From the NCBI GenBank assembly GCA_022768865.1, contig JALELH010000066.1, positions 1-64,000 of the forward strand: a stretch of 64,000 nucleotides of DNA, written 5' to 3'. Origin of the DNA: Spirochaetia bacterium (GTDB lineage: Bacteria > Spirochaetota > Spirochaetia > Treponematales > Treponemataceae). Under the pieces are notes generated by a model. The model saw nothing but the letters and a program-made list of their open reading frames with translations, was not told the origin of the DNA and made no database searches. This document shows, one piece after another, positions 16,335 to 22,947 of the stretch. The translations under genes were made by a program, and so were the position numbers. Each line of letters opens with the position of its first letter. The stretch's first letter is position 1.

Positions 16335-16385
16335 AAGGTCTTTGGAATTTATATACTTAGATTCTGAAGGCCTTATTTATTTTTC
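16335..16385 (+). terminator. Terminator-like hairpin after the YD-repeat gene
   Basis: AAGG.CTT.GGAAT pairs imperfectly with ATTC.GAAGGCCTT, followed by TATTTATTTTT. Plausible end of the upstream transcript. Confidence 0.55.
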
Positions 16386-16410
16386 CTTCTATCTATAGTA
16401 TTCTGTAGGA

Positions 16411-17505
16411 ATGAATGCAGAATTTACAAGACATCTTACAAATATTGAAGAATCTATAAAAACCTTTTTACCGCCAGAGTCTGAAACCGGCTGGCAGAAA
16501 GACAGTTTTGGAAATTTGCCGAATATAATAAACGCAGAACATATTCAGCCCTTAATTGCCCCCGCCCGCTCCCTTGTTGACCTTGGCGGAAAAAGATGGC
16601 GTCCGCTCCTGCTTGTTCTTTGTGCTCGTGCAAGTTCAGCAGAAAATAAAATAAATGAATCAGAAAAAATTGCTTACAGTTTATGCACACTTGTAGAATT
16701 TGTTCATACCGCAAGTTTGATTCATGATGATATAGAAGACAAATCTGAATCACGACGTGGAAAACCTGCAGCATATATTACATACGGAATGGATACAGCC
16801 ATTAATGCAGGCTCATGGCTTTATTTTCAGGCACCTGTCTGCATAAATAAAATTCAATGCAGCAATGATATTAAACTCAGGCTTTACACCGCTTATGCAG
16901 AAGAACTAAGGCGTCTGCACTTAGGTCAGGCAATGGATATCAAATGGCACAACGATAACACAAAAGAACCATCAGAAGACGAATATATTGCAATGGTAAA
17001 AAACAAAACTGGAACCCTTGCTTCACTTTCTGCAAAAATCGGATCTATTGCAGGCGGTGCCAGTGAAGAAACAGTTTTAAAAGCAGGAACTATTGCAGCA
17101 GAAATTGGAGCAGGTTTTCAGATTATTGACGACGTAATAAACCTGACAACAGGAAACCCAGGAAAAAAACGCGGAGACGACATTGTTGAAGGCAAAAAGT
17201 CTCTGCCTGTCCTTATGTTTATAGGAAAAAATAAAAACAGCATAGAAAAAATCAATGCCCTTCATCAGTGTTTTGAAACAGCAGCAAAAGAAGGCATTGA
17301 AAGTCCTGCCGTAGAAAAAGCTGTTTTAATGCTTTTGGAAAGCAATGCCGTAGAAGAAGCTCGTCAAAAGGGAATTAAATACATCAATGATGGATGCAAT
17401 AAATTCCTTGAACTTTTTGGAAAAGAAAATCCTGATGCAATTTTACTAAAGGAACTTTTCACTTCCATGATTCCCTCTTCTGTAAAAGGTGAAGCCCATG
17501 CGTGA
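16411..17505 (+). CDS. Polyprenyl diphosphate synthase
   Basis: 364 residues, trans-isoprenyl diphosphate synthase family. It elongates isoprenyl diphosphates. Seen: GGKRWRPLL near residue 57, first aspartate motif LIHDDIEDKSESRRG (DDIED about 105-109), GQAMDIKWH, KTGTLASLSAKIG, second motif FQIIDDVINLTG near 240 (last Asp of DDxxD is Asn), GKKRGDDIVEGKKSLPVL. A -10-like TATAGT lies 11 nt before the ATG, with TAGGA directly before it, so the leader is very short. It heads a run of overlapping genes (TPR, RseC-like, lptC, lptA, lptB). Chain length cannot be read from sequence. Confidence 0.9.
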   Translation: MNAEFTRHLTNIEESIKTFLPPESETGWQKDSFGNLPNIINAEHIQPLIAPARSLVDLGGKRWRPLLLVLCARASSAENKINESEKIAYSLCTLVEFVHTASLIHDDIEDKSESRRGKPAAYITYGMDTAINAGSWLYFQAPVCINKIQCSNDIKLRLYTAYAEELRRLHLGQAMDIKWHNDNTKEPSEDEYIAMVKNKTGTLASLSAKIGSIAGGASEETVLKAGTIAAEIGAGFQIIDDVINLTTGNPGKKRGDDIVEGKKSLPVLMFIGKNKNSIEKINALHQCFETAAKEGIESPAVEKAVLMLLESNAVEEARQKGIKYINDGCNKFLELFGKENPDAILLKELFTSMIPSSVKGEAHA

Positions 17506-18022
17506 AAGCAGCGAACAGCTTAACAACCAGGCAATCCGCCTTGCTTACAAAGGTGAATATCAGGATGCCATTGCATGTTTTAAACGTGCAATTACTGTTG
17601 AACAGGAAAATTATCTTTTGTGGTTCAATCTTGCATTGACTTACAGGGATGCAGGAAATTTTGAAGCTGCAAAAAAAACAATGGAATATGCTTTAAGTTT
17701 AAACAGGGATAATGAAGAAATTATTGAAGCACTTTCTAATCTCTGCATCAGCATGGGACTTTTTGATGAAGCCATGTTTTATTGCATTGCTGGTTTTGAA
17801 GTAAATGATTTTAATGCTCATTTCTGGAATATAGCAGGAGTCATACATTTTCAAATTGAAGAATACGCTGAAGCAGCAGAATTTTTTGAACACGCAGTTT
17901 CTATTTCTCCACACTATTATGATGTCCTGGCAAATTTAAAAGATACTTATGAAGAACTTGGAAATATTGCAGGAATGGAAGAATGCAATAAAAAACTTGA
18001 ATCACTTAAAGGAAATAACTGA
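17498..18022 (+). CDS. TPR-repeat protein
   Basis: 174 residues with about four tetratricopeptide repeats (NQAIRLAYKGEYQDAIACFKRAI, ...LWFNLALTYRDAGNFEAAKKTMEYAL, and two more). No signal peptide, so probably a cytoplasmic protein-interaction scaffold. The ATG at 17498 was chosen because AGGTG lies about 7 nt upstream; this overlaps the polyprenyl synthase end by 8 nt. Its stop overlaps the next ATG (TGATG). Translational coupling places it in the envelope-biogenesis operon, but no specific role is recognised. Confidence 0.85.
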   Translation: MRESSEQLNNQAIRLAYKGEYQDAIACFKRAITVEQENYLLWFNLALTYRDAGNFEAAKKTMEYALSLNRDNEEIIEALSNLCISMGLFDEAMFYCIAGFEVNDFNAHFWNIAGVIHFQIEEYAEAAEFFEHAVSISPHYYDVLANLKDTYEELGNIAGMEECNKKLESLKGNN

Positions 18023-18438
18023 TGGAAGGAAATACAGAAAAAGCACTTATTATTTCAACAGAAAATAAAATAGAAGCCGTTCATTTTGAAATGGAAGAAT
18101 GCGCCACATGCACTACAGGATGTGCAAAAATTAAAAATTCTTTTGAAGTATTAAATCCCTTTGAACTGGAAATTAAAAAAGGCTTTGTTGTTGTGGTCAG
18201 TACAAACAAAAAGTTTAAGGTGCTTCAGGGAATCTTTTCTTTGCTTATTCCATTTTTATGTGCCGTTGCAGGCTATATTTCAGGGCCTTCAATCTGTGCG
18301 TTTTTCGGGAAACCCATAAGCAATGATGCTAGGGCACTTTTCGTGCTTTTATTTTTGGCTTTATCTTCTGCTGTGATTTTTGCAATTACCAGAAAAAATC
18401 CGATGCCGGGAAAACCAGAAATTGTTGAAGTTATTTAA
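18022..18438 (+). CDS. RseC/MucC-like (SoxR-reducing family) membrane protein
   Basis: 138 residues. N-terminal ~75 residues form a small domain with a Cys cluster CATCTTGC near residues 28-35 (redox or Fe-S type motif). Two hydrophobic helices follow (VLQGIFSLLIPFLCAVAGYI and ALFVLLFLALSSAVIFAI). This layout matches the RseC/SoxR-reducing family, which sits beside Rnf electron-transport genes or sigma-E regulators in other bacteria; neither is here. AAAGGA ribosome site. It overlaps the TPR gene by one base and the lptC-like gene by 14 bases. Confidence 0.8.
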   Translation: MEGNTEKALIISTENKIEAVHFEMEECATCTTGCAKIKNSFEVLNPFELEIKKGFVVVVSTNKKFKVLQGIFSLLIPFLCAVAGYISGPSICAFFGKPISNDARALFVLLFLALSSAVIFAITRKNPMPGKPEIVEVI

Positions 18439-19027
18439 GTTTTTGTCAGCTATAATTTTCTCATTACTGATGCTTTCATGTTCTTTAAAATATGATGAAG
18501 CTGCAAATACAGAAAATATTTCTCCGGAACTGCAGTTTACAAAAGTTGATTACAAAAGATACAAAGAAAAAAAACTTGATACAGAAATAAAGGCAGATCA
18601 GCTTGAACGTTACAGAAACGATGGTTCTGCCTATGCAAGAAATACTGAATTCTACGCATGGAATAAGGAGCAGAATCTTACGACGGAAGGTTCCTGTGCA
18701 CTTTTAGGAATTGATTCTGAAAATGATATTTACACTTTGTTCAACAGTATTTTTCTGCACAACATTGAACAGAATTTTCAGCTGAAAGCATCCAACTTGA
18801 AATGGAATGGAAAAACAGAACAGCTTACATCCGGCATAAATGATACAGTTTATCTTATACGCGATGACATAGAAATAGAAGGAACGGGATTTTCTGCCAG
18901 CGGAATTTCCAGAAGCTTTAATTTTGAAAACTCCATATCGGGAACCATATTCACGGAAGAAGATAAAAAAAATAATGAGCAGGAAGAAGAGGAGTCAGTA
19001 AATGAAGAAACTGAAGAAGCTGAATAA
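18425..19027 (+). CDS. lptC: LptC-like lipoprotein
   Basis: 200 residues from a TTG start at 18425 (or TTG at 18422); no ATG or GTG gives the signal peptide. Signal MKLFKFLSAIIFSLLMLSC has a lipobox LMLSC, unlike classical LptC, which is a membrane-anchored bitopic protein. The body has the LptC-type beta-jellyroll pattern (IKADQLERYRNDGSAYARN, NFQLKASNLKWNGKTEQLTS, GTGFSASGIS). The highly acidic tail EEDKKNNEQEEEESVNEETEE is unusual. It overlaps RseC upstream and lptA downstream. The Lpt system carries lipopolysaccharide-type molecules across the periplasm. Function inferred from fold-like pattern and synteny with lptA/lptB. Confidence 0.75.
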   Translation: MKLFKFLSAIIFSLLMLSCSLKYDEAANTENISPELQFTKVDYKRYKEKKLDTEIKADQLERYRNDGSAYARNTEFYAWNKEQNLTTEGSCALLGIDSENDIYTLFNSIFLHNIEQNFQLKASNLKWNGKTEQLTSGINDTVYLIRDDIEIEGTGFSASGISRSFNFENSISGTIFTEEDKKNNEQEEEESVNEETEEAE

Positions 19028-19808
19028 ATTTTTTATTGCTATATTTTTTTTACTCTCCTCTGCTGCCTGGTGTGAAAAAATTACTTTCAGCGCAAACAAA
19101 ATGAGCGGTGTTGCCGGAGATAAAAACAGCAGCACAAGTTTAAAAGGAAATGCAAAAGTAAATACAAAAAACATGATTATAAATGCAGATTACATTGAAC
19201 TTTCGGGAAAAGATTTCCGAATGATTAAGGCCGAAGGAAATGTAAACGGTAAAAATACGGAAAGCAATCTTGACTTTAACTGCGGCCGCCTTATTTATGA
19301 TCGAGAAACAAAAATTGCAACTTTGGAAAATGACGTTAAACTTACGGATATTGAAAACGAAGTTGTGGCCCAGGCACAGATAATAGAATTCAATCAGGAT
19401 ACAGAAATTGCAGTCATGCAGATTAAAATAAACCTTACGCAAAAAGACAATGTCTGCACATCTGCCTATGCCGTTTACAAAAAGAAAGAACAGATTCTTG
19501 AAATGAGCGGAAATCCAAAAATCATTCAGGACGGAGACACTTTCCGTGCCCAGACAATTAAGCTTGATATGGATTCCCAGGAAATTACCCTTTCCGGCAG
19601 AGTCAAAGGTTCTGTAGAAACAACAAATAACGAAGAAGATTCAGAAGAAGAAAACGAAGATATAAATGAATTAAATGAAACCGGTGAAGAAAATTCTGAC
19701 GGAAAATCAGACAATGAAAATTCAGAAAGTGATAAATCCGGTGAAGACAAAACTTCTGTAAATCCGGAATCAGAAAAATCTGCAGAAACAGGAGAAAACA
19801 ATGAGTGA
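19002..19808 (+). CDS. lptA: LptA/OstA-like periplasmic protein
   Basis: 268 residues. Signal peptide about residues 1-24. OstA-like beta-jellyroll region: ITFSANKMSG, TSLKGNAKVNTKNMIINADYIEL, IKAEGNVNGKNTESNLDFNCGRLIYD, EMSGNPKIIQDGDTFRAQTIKLDM. LptA forms the periplasmic bridge for lipopolysaccharide or related amphipaths. The last ~65 residues are a low-complexity acidic Glu/Asn/Ser tail not found in typical LptA. The GAGGAG ribosome site lies inside the end of lptC, and the end overlaps lptB by 8 nt. Confidence 0.85.
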   Translation: MKKLKKLNKFFIAIFFLLSSAAWCEKITFSANKMSGVAGDKNSSTSLKGNAKVNTKNMIINADYIELSGKDFRMIKAEGNVNGKNTESNLDFNCGRLIYDRETKIATLENDVKLTDIENEVVAQAQIIEFNQDTEIAVMQIKINLTQKDNVCTSAYAVYKKKEQILEMSGNPKIIQDGDTFRAQTIKLDMDSQEITLSGRVKGSVETTNNEEDSEEENEDINELNETGEENSDGKSDNENSESDKSGEDKTSVNPESEKSAETGENNE

Positions 19809-20586
19809 CATTGATAACACAAGCCTTGAAAATTCATTTATTGAAAAGCCTGAAAATAAAAAAGACACGCTCAGAGTTTCTTCTTTGTATAAATCTTTTG
19901 GAAGAAAATGTGTTGTAAAGGGAATTGACTTTTCCATGACAACAGGAGAAGTTCTGGGTTTGCTTGGTCCAAACGGAGCAGGAAAGACAACAACCTTCTA
20001 TATGATTGTTGGTTTTTATAAACCTACTGCGGGCGATTTATTTTTAAACAATCAGTGCATAACAAAACTGCCTATGTATAAGCGCGCACAAAATGGAATT
20101 TCTTATCTTCCGCAGGAACCAAGTGTCTTCAGAAAACTTACCGTTGAAGAAAACATCTGGGCCATTCTTGAAACAAGAAAAGATTTAACTAAAGTTCAAA
20201 AGCATGAAAAACTGGAAGAACTGATAGAAGAATTTGCTATAGGCAGAATCAGAAAGCAGCCGGCATACACTCTTTCCGGCGGGGAAAGGCGAAGAACAGA
20301 AATTGCCCGTTCCCTTGCCATAGAACCGAAATTTCTTTTGCTCGATGAACCTTTCGCAGGAATTGACCCTATTGCCGTTGCTGATATTAAAGGAATGATA
20401 AAACTTCTTGCTAAACGCGATATCGGAATTCTTATTACAGACCATAACGTCCGTGATACACTTGAAATAACGGACCGTGCAATCATTGTTTCTGACGGCG
20501 CAATCATTACACAGGGAAACAAGGAACAGATTCTGCAGTCTCCTGAAGCACGTGAAATTTATCTTGGAAAAGATTTTTCAATGTGA
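19801..20586 (+). CDS. lptB: LPS-export ABC transporter ATPase LptB
   Basis: 261 residues. Cytoplasmic ATPase of the LptB2FGC complex. Walker A GPNGAGKTTT near residue 56, Q-loop YLPQEPSVFRKLTVEENI (LptB-like), signature LSGGERRR near 157, Walker B FLLLDEPFAGIDP near 179 and switch His ITDHNVRDTL. The N-terminal ~20 residues are extra relative to the usual LptB. It overlaps lptA. The permeases LptF/G are not in the window. T. pallidum lacks classical LPS yet keeps Lpt homologues, so the cargo here need not be LPS. Confidence 0.95.
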   Translation: MSDIDNTSLENSFIEKPENKKDTLRVSSLYKSFGRKCVVKGIDFSMTTGEVLGLLGPNGAGKTTTFYMIVGFYKPTAGDLFLNNQCITKLPMYKRAQNGISYLPQEPSVFRKLTVEENIWAILETRKDLTKVQKHEKLEELIEEFAIGRIRKQPAYTLSGGERRRTEIARSLAIEPKFLLLDEPFAGIDPIAVADIKGMIKLLAKRDIGILITDHNVRDTLEITDRAIIVSDGAIITQGNKEQILQSPEAREIYLGKDFSM

Positions 20587-20630
20587 AAAGTCAAAACTGG
20601 ATTTTATATATATACATTTATTTAAAACGA

Positions 20631-20732
20631 AAAAGGCCCAGGTAATCTACGGCACAGTGAACATCCTCATACCGTTGCTGTGTTCCCACTCTGGCGGGGT
20701 TTTGAGGCGGTCACTTGCATAGCACCTGAACC
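20631..20732 (-). ncRNA. ffs: Signal recognition particle RNA (4.5S type)
   Basis: About 100 nt on the minus strand. The apical domain IV is recognisable: CCGCCAGA, then GUG-GGAA-CAC (tetraloop GGAA), then AGCAACGGUA, the asymmetric internal loop of bacterial SRP RNA. The ends pair completely (GGUUCAGGU with ACCUGGGCC, allowing G-U). A T-rich stretch follows the 3' end, and a strong promoter (TTGACA, 17 nt, TATACT) precedes the 5' end. It lies between lptB and purC, opposite to both. The protein partner Ffh is elsewhere. Confidence 0.93.
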
Positions 20733-20741
20733 AATGATGAA

Positions 20742-20770
20742 AGTATATTTGTTAATTGTCCTTATGTCAA
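20742..20770 (-). promoter_or_regulatory. Sigma-70 promoter of the SRP RNA
   Basis: On the minus strand TTGACA (20765-20770), a 17-nt spacer and TATACT (20742-20747). The predicted transcription start near 20735 agrees with the paired 5' end of the RNA. Confidence 0.88.
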
Positions 20771-20866
20771 TTGAAGTTTTTTTTCTATTATATTCGTCTG
20801 ATTGAAAGAAAGGCCTTAAATCATTAAAATTATGCTAATAAATTTTTCAATGCAAGGAGCATTTAG

Positions 20867-21709
20867 ATGAAAAAAATTATCAGTGGTAAAGTCCGCGAAG
20901 TATATGATTTAGAAGACGGACGCATGGTTATTGTTACAACAGACCGCATTTCTGCTTTTGACGTAATTCTTCCGACAATGATTACAGACAAGGGCAAGGT
21001 TCTTAATGCTCTTTCTAATTTCTGGTTTAACTATACAAAAGATATTTGTGCAAACCATATGATTTCATCAAACCTAAAAGATATGCCTGAAGAATTTCAG
21101 AAGCCTGAATTTGAAGGTCGCACAATTCTTGTAAAAAAACTGAAGATGATTCCATATGAAGTAATTGTCCGCGGATACATGTTTGGTTCAATGTATGAAG
21201 CATACAAAAAAGGAGAACCATTTCTTGGACACAAATTTGACAAGGAATACAAACAGGCAGAAAAACTTGCTGAACCAATCGTAACTCCTTCAACTAAAGC
21301 TGCAGAAGGCCACGACATTAATGTTACCCTTGATTACATGAAAAAAGATTTAGGCGAAGAACTTGGCATAAAAATTGAAAAAGCTGCACTTGCTATTTAC
21401 AAGAAGTGCTATGACCATGCCTATAAAAATGGAATTATCATTGCAGATACAAAATTTGAATTCGGCCTTGATGAAAAAGGCAACCTTGTTCTGGCAGATG
21501 AAGTTTTGACACCGGATTCAAGCAGGTTCTGGGATCTTTCAAAGTATGCAGTAGGTTCAAGCCCGGCAAGCTACGACAAGCAGTTTGTCCGCGACTGGCT
21601 TAAGGCAAACAATCTGGCAGGCGATCCAAACATTAAGGAAATCCCTGCAGATGTTGTTGCAAAGACAGCTGCAATTTATAAAGAATGTGAAATTAAAATC
21701 TGCTGCTAG
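20867..21709 (+). CDS. purC: Phosphoribosylaminoimidazole-succinocarboxamide synthase
   Basis: 280 residues. Purine biosynthesis: joins CAIR and aspartate using ATP. Seen: SGKVREVYDLEDGRMVIVTTDRISAFDVILP at the N-terminus, KMIPYEVIVRGYMFGSM, FGLDEKGNLVLADEVLTPDSSRFW and YDKQFVRDWL. The length fits the longer (yeast-like) PurC branch rather than the ~240-residue form. AAGGAG ribosome site. Monocistronic, followed by a terminator. Confidence 0.96.
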   Translation: MKKIISGKVREVYDLEDGRMVIVTTDRISAFDVILPTMITDKGKVLNALSNFWFNYTKDICANHMISSNLKDMPEEFQKPEFEGRTILVKKLKMIPYEVIVRGYMFGSMYEAYKKGEPFLGHKFDKEYKQAEKLAEPIVTPSTKAAEGHDINVTLDYMKKDLGEELGIKIEKAALAIYKKCYDHAYKNGIIIADTKFEFGLDEKGNLVLADEVLTPDSSRFWDLSKYAVGSSPASYDKQFVRDWLKANNLAGDPNIKEIPADVVAKTAAIYKECEIKICC

Positions 21710-21728
21710 TTAAGGGCAGGCAAAAAAG

Positions 21729-21765
21729 AAGGCAGTTTTCCTAAAAAGAAAGCTGCCTTTTTCAT
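21729..21765 (+). terminator. Intrinsic terminator after purC
   Basis: AAGGCAGTTTTC pairs with GAAAGCTGCCTT with one mismatch, followed by TTTTC. It lies between purC and the convergent dtxR-type gene. Confidence 0.8.
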
Positions 21766-21788
21766 TTATATAGGAATGCATGATTTAC

Positions 21789-22172
21789 TTACTTTGCTTT
21801 CTTTTTGCCTTTATTTTTTTCTATATAGCTTTTCAGTGCTTCAAATGTCTTGTGACTGATGGCATGTTCCATTTTGCAGGCATCACGGTTTGCAAGCTCT
21901 TCTTCAACACCAATTGAAATTAAAAATCCGGATAAGACAACATGACGGTCGTAAATTTCACTGGCAATTGCAATTCCCTTTGGCAGCAAAGTAATCCTGC
22001 CCTTTTCATCAATTTTAATGTAATTTTCATCTTCCAAAGCATGAACAGTTACGCTGACTGATGCCCTGGAAAAATCCATTTCACGCGCAATATCAATTGA
22101 GCGGACTTCTCCGCGTTTTGAAAGGACAAGAATAGTTTCAAGATACATTTCTGCTGATTCACGAATTTCCAT
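21789..22172 (-). CDS. DtxR-family metal-dependent repressor
   Basis: 127 residues: N-terminal winged helix (MYLETILVLSKRGEVRSIDIAREMDFSRASVSVTVHALEDENYI) and dimerisation/metal domain with RHVVLSGFL and CKMEHAIS, the typical Cys-x-x-Glu-His metal ligands. It lacks the C-terminal SH3-like domain of DtxR and is at the short end of the family. It is divergent from the feo genes. A TTAGGATACCTAA palindrome (22189-22201) sits 17 nt upstream of its start, indicating autoregulation. The metal (Fe or Mn) is inferred as Fe from the neighbouring feo genes. Shine-Dalgarno GGTGGAG. Confidence 0.92.
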   Translation of the reverse strand: MEIRESAEMYLETILVLSKRGEVRSIDIAREMDFSRASVSVTVHALEDENYIKIDEKGRITLLPKGIAIASEIYDRHVVLSGFLISIGVEEELANRDACKMEHAISHKTFEALKSYIEKNKGKKKAK

Positions 22173-22188
22173 TTATTTCTCCACCTTG

Positions 22189-22201
22189 TTAGGATACCTA
22201 A
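22189..22201. promoter_or_regulatory. DtxR-type box upstream of the repressor gene
   Basis: TTAGGATACCTAA is a perfect 5+3+5 dyad placed between the repressor gene and the feo promoter. It resembles half of the classical DtxR/IdeR box (TTAGGTTAGSCTAACCTAA). Confidence 0.75.
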
Positions 22202-22278
22202 CATTTTAATACATGACATAAAAATAAACAACTAAAAAATATATTTCTGCACACATTCTGACATTTTATGTATTTATA

Positions 22279-22347
22279 TTGACAAAACAGTTAGTTAAGA
22301 ATAACATTACTCCGATTGTTAGGGTAAGCTAATTTAGGCAAAACTAA
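22279..22347 (+). promoter_or_regulatory. feoA promoter with tandem DtxR-type boxes
   Basis: TTGACA (22279-22284), a 17-nt spacer and TAACAT (22302-22307). Boxes: TTAGTTAAGAATAA (22291-22304) inside the promoter, TTAGGGTAAGCTAA (22319-22332) and TTAGGCAAAACTAA (22334-22347) downstream of the predicted start. Multiple sites overlapping the promoter imply metal-dependent repression. Confidence 0.75.
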
Positions 22348-22368
22348 CAAATTTAAACGGAGAATAAT

Positions 22369-22578
22369 ATGCCATTGAGTCTTGCCAAATCTGGAGAAAG
22401 TGCTTTAATTAAAAAGGTCGGCGGTAAAGAAGAAACAAAGCGTTTTTTAGCAAACCTGGGTTTTATTCCCGGTGCATCTGTAACAGTCGTTTCTGAAATA
22501 AGCGGAAATATTATTGTTTTAATAAAAGATTCAAGAATTGCCGTCAGCAAAGAAATGGCAGCTAAGATAATCATTTAA
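22369..22578 (+). CDS. feoA: FeoA-domain protein 1
   Basis: 69 residues, one SH3-like FeoA domain (LIKKVGGKEETKRFLANLGFIPGASVTVVSEISGNIIVLIKDSRIAVSKEMAAKI in outline). FeoA assists the ferrous-iron transporter FeoB, probably by binding its cytosolic domain. GGAG ribosome site; promoter with repressor boxes upstream. It is followed by a second FeoA gene with its own partial box, then feoB. Confidence 0.92.
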   Translation: MPLSLAKSGESALIKKVGGKEETKRFLANLGFIPGASVTVVSEISGNIIVLIKDSRIAVSKEMAAKIII

Positions 22579-22615
22579 TGCTGGTAAAGCTTGCTTTTTT
22601 TACAGTTTTTTCTGC

Positions 22616-22628
22616 TTAAGTAAGCTAA
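22616..22628. promoter_or_regulatory. Degenerate DtxR-type box upstream of the second feoA
   Basis: TTAAGTAAGCTAA, one base short and one substitution away from TTAGN6CTAA, lies 57 nt before the second feoA start. An internal promoter may exist here. Confidence 0.45.
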
Positions 22629-22684
22629 AACTAACACAAAAGAATTAGTAATAAACCGCTAAGGCGGAGGTTATAGGAGAACAT

Positions 22685-22903
22685 ATGACATTAAAAGAGG
22701 TTAAACCGGGACAGACTGTAAAGGTTTTGTCTTTAGGCGGAGAAGGCGCTGTTAAAAGGCGAATTATGGACATGGGAATTACAAAAGGCGTAGAAATCTT
22801 TGTCCGCAAAGTAGCACCACTTGGAGATCCAATTGAAGTAAATGTTCGCGGATACGAACTTTCACTTAGAAAAGCAGATGCTGAACAGATTAATGTTCAG
22901 TAA
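22685..22903 (+). CDS. feoA: FeoA-domain protein 2
   Basis: 72 residues, a second FeoA domain (LKEVKPGQTVKVLSLGG, AVKRRIMDMGITKGVEIFVRKVAPLGDPIEVNVRGYELSLRKADA). The ALRKxDA-type ending and PLGDPIEV are hallmarks of FeoA. It diverges considerably from FeoA 1, so they are not a recent duplication. Strong AGGAGA ribosome site. Function as for feoA 1, in the same unit as feoB. Confidence 0.93.
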   Translation: MTLKEVKPGQTVKVLSLGGEGAVKRRIMDMGITKGVEIFVRKVAPLGDPIEVNVRGYELSLRKADAEQINVQ

Positions 22904-22919
22904 TTTTTTGCAATTAATG

Positions 22920-22933
22920 TTAGGTTAAACTAA
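22920..22933. promoter_or_regulatory. DtxR-type box upstream of feoB
   Basis: TTAGGTTAAACTAA, a near-perfect dyad of the TTAGN6CTAA type, located 15 nt before the feoB start in the gap after feoA 2. Confidence 0.65.
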
Positions 22934-22947
22934 TAAAGGAAGCAATT

